Shown here: one piece after another, positions 5,688-9,804 of the stretch
Layout of the letters: every line of letters begins with the position of its first letter
Numbering within the stretch: the stretch's first letter is position 1
Assembly (NCBI GenBank): GCA_949840605.1
Contig: CATKXN010000109.1
Span: 1 to 9,804 of the forward strand
From: an uncultured Alistipes sp.
GTDB lineage: Bacteria > Bacteroidota > Bacteroidia > Bacteroidales > Rikenellaceae
Direction: 5' to 3'
DNA: 9,804 nucleotides
Made by a program: the position numbers and the translations under genes
The notes under the pieces: generated by a model
Databases searched by the model: none
Seen by the model: only the letters and a program-made list of their open reading frames with translations
What the model was told of the DNA's origin: nothing

Positions 5688-8240
5688 ATGTCAAAAGCCA
5701 CCAAAGCTGAAGAACCGCAGAAGGTCAATTACAACGATGCGGTCGCCGAGTCGAAAGTCTATTTCGACGGAGACGATCTTGCCGCCACGGTATGGGTGAG
5801 CAAGTACGCCCTCAAGGACTCTTTCGGAAACATTTACGAAAAATCGCCGCGCGAGATGCACGAACGCATCGCCGCCGAGATCGCCCGTATCGAGCGGAAA
5901 TACCCCAATCCCCTGTCGAAGGAGGAGGCGTTCGAACTGCTCGACCATTTCCGTTACGTCATTCCGCAGGGCGGACCGATGACCGGTATCGGCAATAATT
6001 TCCAGGTGGCGTCGCTGTCGAACTGCTTCGTGATCGGCCACAAGCATCCCGCCGACTCCTACGGCGGCATCTTCCGCATGGACGAGGAGCAGGTGCAGCT
6101 GATGAAGCGGCGCGGCGGCGTGGGGCATGACCTCTCGCACATCCGTCCCACGGGCAGCCCGGTGTTGAACTCGGCGCTGACGTCGACGGGCATCGTGCCC
6201 TTCATGGAACGTTATTCGAACTCCACGCGCGAGGTGGCGCAGGACGGACGCCGCGGCGCGCTGATGCTGTCGCTGTCGATCAAGCACCCCGATGCCGAGC
6301 GGTTCATCGACGCCAAGGTCGACACGGGCAAGGTCACCGGCGCCAACGTCTCGATCAAGATCGATGACGAGTTCATGCGCGCGGCGCTCGCAGGAAAGAA
6401 ATACCACCAGCAGTTCCCGATCAAGTCGGACGATCCCCGATACGAGCAGGACATCGATGCGAAGAAACTCTGGGAGAAAATCATCCACAACGCATGGAAG
6501 TCGGCCGAGCCGGGCGTGCTGTTCTGGGATACGATCATCCGCGAGAGCATCCCCGACTGCTATGCCGACGAGGGCTTCACGACGGTGTCGACCAATCCCT
6601 GCGGCGAGATTCCGCTCTGCCCCTACGACTCGTGCCGCCTGCTGGCCATGAACCTGCTGAGCTACGTGGAGAATCCCTTCAAGGCCGACGCGAAATTCGA
6701 TTTCGACAAGTTCCGCGACCATGTCGGCAAGGCGATGCACATGATGGACGACATCATCGACCTCGAACTGGAGAAGGTCGAGCTGATCATCAAGAAGATC
6801 GAGGACGATCCCGAAGACATGGACGTGCGCCGCGTGGAGCTGGAGCTGTGGAAGAAGATCCGCGAAATGGCGCTGAAGGGCCGCCGCACGGGCCTCGGCA
6901 TCACGGCCGAGGGCGACATGCTCGCCGCCCTGGGGCTGCGCTACGGTACGCAGGAGGCGATCGACTTCGCCGTCGAGGTGCAGAAAGCCCTCGCGCTGGC
7001 GGCCTACGGTGCGTCGGTCAAGCTGGCTGCCGAGCGCGGTGCATTCCCGGTCTACGATGCCGCGAAGGAGGCTGCCAATCCGATGATCGCGCGCATCCGC
7101 GAGGCCGATCCGGCGCTCTACGAGGAGATGGCGAAGGTCGGCCGCCGCAACATCGCCATGCTGACCATCGCCCCGACGGGCACCACGTCGCTCATGTCGC
7201 AGACCACGTCGGGCATCGAACCGGTGTTCCGCACGGTGTACAAGCGCCGCCGCAAGATCAACCCCTCGGACCACGACACGCATGTCGACTACGAGGATGA
7301 AACGGGCGAAAAGTTCCAGGAGTACAACGTCTACCACCACAATTTCGTGAAGTGGCTGGAGGCGAACGGATACGACACGTCGAAGCTTTCGACCATCTCC
7401 GACGCCGAGCTGGACCAGTGGGTCGCTGCGTCGCCCTATCACGGCGCCACGGCCAACGACATCGACTGGGTGGCCAAGGTGAAGATGCAGGGCGCCATCC
7501 AGAAGTGGGTCGACCACTCGATTTCGGTGACGGTGAACCTGCCGAACAACGTTTCGGAGGCGCTGGTGGCCGACGTTTACCGCACGGCGTGGGAGTGCGG
7601 CTGCAAGGGCGTCACGGTCTACCGCGACGGCTGCCGCGACGGCGTGCTGCTGGAGAAGAACTCCAAGAAAAAGACGCGCTGCGAGGGGCATCCCGGCGAG
7701 GTGCAGAAGCGTCCGAAGTCCATTCCCGCCGACATCGTGCGGTTCAAGAACGGCACCGAGGACTGGATCGCCTTCGTGGGTCTGCAGGACGGACGTCCCT
7801 ACGAGGTGTTCACGGGTAAGATCGAGGAGGATGCCATGTATATTCCGCCGAAGATCAAGAAGGGCTTTATTATAAAGGTGCGCGAGGAGGACGGCACGAA
7901 ACGCTACGACTTCCAGTACACCGACCGATACGGCTACACGAACACCATCGGCGGCATTTCGCGCCTGTTCAACGAGGAGTTCTGGAACTATGCGAAACTG
8001 ATCTCGGGCGTGCTGCGCCACGGCATGCCGATCGAGAAAACCGTGTCGCTGATCGAGTCCCTGCATCTGGACAGCGAGTCGATCAACACCTGGAAGACGG
8101 GCGTATGCCGCGCGCTGAAACAGTATATCGTCGACGGCACGAAGTCCAAAGGCAAGTGCCCGAGCTGCGGCCAGGAGAACATGGCCTACCAGAACGGATG
8201 TCTTACCTGTATGTCGTGCGGTTATTCCAAGTGCGGATGA
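5688..8240 (+). CDS. nrdJ: Class II (adenosylcobalamin-dependent) ribonucleotide reductase
   Basis: NrdJ reduces ribonucleotides to deoxyribonucleotides in the cytoplasm, using adenosylcobalamin to make the catalytic thiyl radical, so it neither needs nor is destroyed by oxygen. The 850-residue protein shows SLSNCF with redox cysteine C113, the active-site NPCGE (N303, radical cysteine C305, E307), the partner cysteine C316 eleven residues on, and PTGTTS (496-501) in the phosphate-binding region. No ATP-cone is present at the N-terminus, so classical dATP overall-activity control is not expected. Residues 359-397 between MDDIID and GRRTGLG form a charged helical insertion. The part from about 675 to 805 looks like the TSCPD-type C-terminal domain. 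The end carries a zinc-ribbon-like set C824, C827, C838, C841 and the terminal pair C844-x4-C849, which fits the swinging-arm redox pair of class I and II enzymes. No nrdB-like partner or class III gene is nearby. A control region with DnaA-box-like repeats precedes it. Confidence 0.95.
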   Translation: MSKATKAEEPQKVNYNDAVAESKVYFDGDDLAATVWVSKYALKDSFGNIYEKSPREMHERIAAEIARIERKYPNPLSKEEAFELLDHFRYVIPQGGPMTGIGNNFQVASLSNCFVIGHKHPADSYGGIFRMDEEQVQLMKRRGGVGHDLSHIRPTGSPVLNSALTSTGIVPFMERYSNSTREVAQDGRRGALMLSLSIKHPDAERFIDAKVDTGKVTGANVSIKIDDEFMRAALAGKKYHQQFPIKSDDPRYEQDIDAKKLWEKIIHNAWKSAEPGVLFWDTIIRESIPDCYADEGFTTVSTNPCGEIPLCPYDSCRLLAMNLLSYVENPFKADAKFDFDKFRDHVGKAMHMMDDIIDLELEKVELIIKKIEDDPEDMDVRRVELELWKKIREMALKGRRTGLGITAEGDMLAALGLRYGTQEAIDFAVEVQKALALAAYGASVKLAAERGAFPVYDAAKEAANPMIARIREADPALYEEMAKVGRRNIAMLTIAPTGTTSLMSQTTSGIEPVFRTVYKRRRKINPSDHDTHVDYEDETGEKFQEYNVYHHNFVKWLEANGYDTSKLSTISDAELDQWVAASPYHGATANDIDWVAKVKMQGAIQKWVDHSISVTVNLPNNVSEALVADVYRTAWECGCKGVTVYRDGCRDGVLLEKNSKKKTRCEGHPGEVQKRPKSIPADIVRFKNGTEDWIAFVGLQDGRPYEVFTGKIEEDAMYIPPKIKKGFIIKVREEDGTKRYDFQYTDRYGYTNTIGGISRLFNEEFWNYAKLISGVLRHGMPIEKTVSLIESLHLDSESINTWKTGVCRALKQYIVDGTKSKGKCPSCGQENMAYQNGCLTCMSCGYSKCG

Positions 8241-8250
8241 TGCGTCGCTA

Positions 8251-8268
8251 ATCGCCTGATCAGGTGAT
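8251..8268. promoter_or_regulatory. 18-bp near-perfect palindrome between nrdJ and its terminator
   Basis: CCTGATCAGG (8255-8264) is a perfect 10-base palindrome. The flanks ATCG and TGAT extend the dyad to 18 bases with only one G/T position unpaired on DNA. It has no loop, so it resembles a protein-binding dyad more than an RNA hairpin. It lies 10 bases after the nrdJ stop and about 104 bases before the -7 element of the ompA-like gene. What binds it, if anything, is unknown. Confidence 0.3.
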
Positions 8269-8271
8269 ATA

Positions 8272-8305
8272 AAAAGGCCGGAAAAATTTTCTTTTCCGGC
8301 TTTTT
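8272..8305 (+). terminator. Intrinsic terminator of nrdJ
   Basis: GCCGGAAAA (8277-8285) pairs with TTTTCCGGC (8292-8300) around ATTTTC. The stem extends through a G-T pair and an A-run (8272-8275) opposite the T-run at 8301-8305. It lies 32 bases beyond the nrdJ stop. Confidence 0.9.
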
Positions 8306-8371
8306 CAGTTCGAAAACGCTCTTTGAATGCACTTTTTTGTCAGAAGAGAACGGTTTTTGATGGGATTGCTG

Positions 8372-8379
8372 TACTTTTG
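8372..8379 (+). promoter_or_regulatory. -7 element of the ompA-like gene promoter
   Basis: TACTTTTG matches the Bacteroidetes TAnnTTTG consensus exactly. No good TTG lies at the ideal -33 distance; the nearest TTGs are at 8357-8359 (too close) and 8337-8339 (too far). Start of transcription would be near 8386, leaving an AT-rich leader of about 30 bases (TTTAATATTTATTAGTT) ahead of the ATG at 8416, which is typical of strongly expressed Bacteroidetes genes. Confidence 0.6.
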
Positions 8380-8415
8380 CGCAAGTGACAAGGACTTATT
8401 TAATATTTATTAGTT

Positions 8416-9612
8416 ATGAAGAAAATTTTTCTTACTCTCCTGATTGCGGCCTTCGCCTCGGCCGCGTGGGCACAAGACACTCCCAAGAAGCCGAGTTTCT
8501 CCGGTTTCGTTACCAATGGTTTTTGGGATAACTGGGAAATTTCGCTCGGAGCGGGCGCCGGAACGGCGCTCAGCAACGGCACGAACCTCAAGTCGCTGGG
8601 CGACCGTATCGGGTTCGAGGGCAACTTCTCGCTCACCAAGTGGGTGCATCCGGTAGTCGGACTGCGCGCCCAGTTGCAGGGCGGGTGGTTCAACAACTAC
8701 GATCCCGAGGCCGGGAAGATGACCTGGCCCTACCTGTTCGCCCATACGGACCTGATGGTCAACCTCTCGAACTGGATCGGCGGTTACCGTGAAGACCGTG
8801 CGTGGTATGCCGTGCCGTTCGTCGGCTTCGGTTACATGGCTTCGAACTTCACGGACAAGAGCCAGCGCGACAACGGTTCCGACACCAATCAGGAATTCGC
8901 ATTCGCCTACGGTCTGCTCAGCAAATTCCGCCTCTCGCCGTCGTTCGATTTCAATATCGAGCTTAAAGGCCTGCTTTCCAAGGCGGATCTCTGTCCCGCC
9001 CGTCTGGACGGCAGTTATCTGCTCGGCTTCTCGGCTACGGCCGGCTTTACCTACCGCTTCAACAAGCGCGGATGGCAGCGCGGAGTCGCAGGATATACGG
9101 CTGCCGACATCCAGGCTTTCCAGGATGCCGTAGCCGCAAGCATGGCTGCCGCCGCCGCATTGGAGGCGCAGAACGCACAGCTCGCGCAGCAGCTCGCCGA
9201 TGCGCAGGCCGCCGCAGCAGCAGCAGCGGAAGTCGCTGCCGCCACGACCGCCGAAGCGGCTGTCGCCACCGCTGTGGCCGCCGAGGAGTCCCTCGCTGCG
9301 GAGACCTCGATCATCCTCTTCGATTACAGCATGTCGTGGCTGACGCCGCAGGAGAAGACCCGGCTCGAACTGATCGCCGAGCGGATCAAGAAAGGACCGT
9401 CGGAGAACGTCTACCGGATCGTCGGCCGCGCCGACCAGCAGACGGGCACCAAGGCCGGCAACAAGCGCGTCGCACAGAACCGCGCAAAACGGGTTTACGA
9501 CTTCCTCGTTTCGAAGGGCGTGAATCCCAAGCAGCTGACCTATGAGGGTAAGGGCAATGAGGCCGACATCTTCAAGGTGCAGGCCGCCAATCGTGCCGCG
9601 ATCATCAAATAG
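8416..9612 (+). CDS. OmpA family outer membrane protein
   Basis: A 398-residue outer membrane protein that should anchor the outer membrane to peptidoglycan. Residues 1-19 are a signal peptide (MKKIFLTLLIAAF core, cleavage after AWA, mature start QDTP). Residues about 35-222 alternate aromatic and polar residues in strand-like blocks, ending at GFTYRFNKR, consistent with an eight-stranded barrel. Residues about 234-296 are an Ala-rich, Gln/Glu-containing linker likely to be a coiled coil or extended periplasmic helix. Residues about 297-398 are the OmpA-like peptidoglycan-binding domain: IILFDYSMSWLTPQEKTRLE, then GRAD with D340, and NRAKRVYDFLVSKGV with R356, the pair that in E. coli OmpA contacts diaminopimelate (D271, R286). 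The HTD of the classic motif is RAD here. It has its own promoter and terminator, so it is a single-gene unit. Confidence 0.9.
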   Translation: MKKIFLTLLIAAFASAAWAQDTPKKPSFSGFVTNGFWDNWEISLGAGAGTALSNGTNLKSLGDRIGFEGNFSLTKWVHPVVGLRAQLQGGWFNNYDPEAGKMTWPYLFAHTDLMVNLSNWIGGYREDRAWYAVPFVGFGYMASNFTDKSQRDNGSDTNQEFAFAYGLLSKFRLSPSFDFNIELKGLLSKADLCPARLDGSYLLGFSATAGFTYRFNKRGWQRGVAGYTAADIQAFQDAVAASMAAAAALEAQNAQLAQQLADAQAAAAAAAEVAAATTAEAAVATAVAAEESLAAETSIILFDYSMSWLTPQEKTRLELIAERIKKGPSENVYRIVGRADQQTGTKAGNKRVAQNRAKRVYDFLVSKGVNPKQLTYEGKGNEADIFKVQAANRAAIIK

Positions 9613-9632
9613 ACCCGCAACGGTCTTATACG

Positions 9633-9663
9633 AAAAATGCCCCTCCGTCGGAGGGGCATTTTT
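9633..9663. terminator. Bidirectional terminator between ompA-like and DUF721 genes
   Basis: ATGCCCCTCC (9637-9646) and GGAGGGGCAT (9650-9659) form a perfect 10-base stem with a GTC loop, extended by an A-run on one side and a T-run on the other (AAAAA 9633-9637, T 9659-9665). The symmetry gives a T tail in both directions, so it can end both convergent genes. On the minus strand it begins immediately after the DUF721 stop codon. Confidence 0.9.
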
Positions 9664-9804
9664 TTATCGGATGATCACGGCGTTGACCAGCCGGACCCCG
9701 GAGCGCCGGTTGATCTCCTCCCGGAGCGCTTCGCGCTGGTAGAAAAGTTCCGATCGCAGTACGCTCGACTGGATGCGCACATGGAGGATGTGGTTTTCCA
9801 GCCG
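9664..9804 (-). CDS. DUF721 (DciA-like) protein, C-terminal part
   Basis: The last 46 codons of a gene that enters from the right edge, with TAA at 9666-9664. The readable part includes RLENHILHVRIQSSVLRSEL, then FYQREALREEINRR and the ending RLVNAVIIR. This is the C-terminal pattern of DUF721 (PF05258), with a strand (LHVRIQSS), the VLRSEL helix start and a final VxxIxxR strand. The family includes DciA, the proposed ancestral loader of the replicative helicase in bacteria lacking DnaC. Function here is inferred from a short fragment. The gene is convergent with the ompA-like gene and shares its terminator. Confidence 0.75.
   Translation of the reverse strand, partial: RLENHILHVRIQSSVLRSELFYQREALREEINRRSGVRLVNAVIIR

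Noticed and set aside
5691..8066. A 791-codon open frame on the minus strand, opposite nrdJ
   Set aside because: Its product is rich in Arg, His, Leu and Val in the way expected from the antisense of a high-GC gene, shows no recognisable domain, and the plus strand encodes a complete ribonucleotide reductase with all catalytic residues.
9542..9742. A 66-codon plus-strand frame across the end of the ompA-like gene and the terminator
   Set aside because: It reads through a strong bidirectional terminator and the antisense of the DUF721 gene; no motif.

Overview
The window looks like chromosomal DNA of a high-GC member of the Bacteroidales, most likely Alistipes or another Rikenellaceae relative; this is an inference from content. 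Supporting signs are a Bacteroides-type aerotolerance (Bat) operon end, a Bacteroidales-type malate dehydrogenase, an adenosylcobalamin-dependent ribonucleotide reductase, an OmpA-like major outer membrane protein with an Ala-rich linker, a DUF721 gene, AT-rich translation starts without Shine-Dalgarno sequences, and several matches to the Bacteroidetes -7 promoter element TAnnTTTG. No mobile element, CRISPR array, tRNA or rRNA is visible. Gene content is core, housekeeping-like.

Layout. 38-3324 (+): a tight run of batD, batE and recR, with 5 bases between batD and batE and none between batE and recR; it is the 3' part of a longer Bat operon whose earlier genes lie left of the window. 3404-4408 (+): malate dehydrogenase, ended by a strong terminator at 4429-4469. 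4484-4912 (-): a small META-domain lipoprotein, convergent with mdh. 4913-5124: a divergent control region with a -7 element on each strand and a hairpin-rich stretch before ridA. 5125-5499 (+): RidA deaminase and its terminator. 5500-5687: the nrdJ control region, which carries two tandem 11-mers, one containing a perfect DnaA box. 5688-8240 (+): class II ribonucleotide reductase NrdJ and its terminator. 8416-9612 (+): OmpA-family porin-like protein with its own promoter. 9664-9804 (-): the C-terminal end of a DUF721 (DciA-like) protein, sharing a bidirectional terminator with the ompA-like gene.

Together the genes fit an anaerobe that meets some oxygen. The Bat proteins support aerotolerance, RecR serves recombinational repair, Mdh serves the reductive branch to fumarate and succinate, RidA removes reactive enamines, and NrdJ makes deoxynucleotides without needing or being poisoned by oxygen. 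The most interesting non-coding signals are the helically phased DnaA-box-like pair upstream of nrdJ and the mutually exclusive hairpins in the palindromic repeat upstream of ridA. I did not find evidence of a wholly new system.
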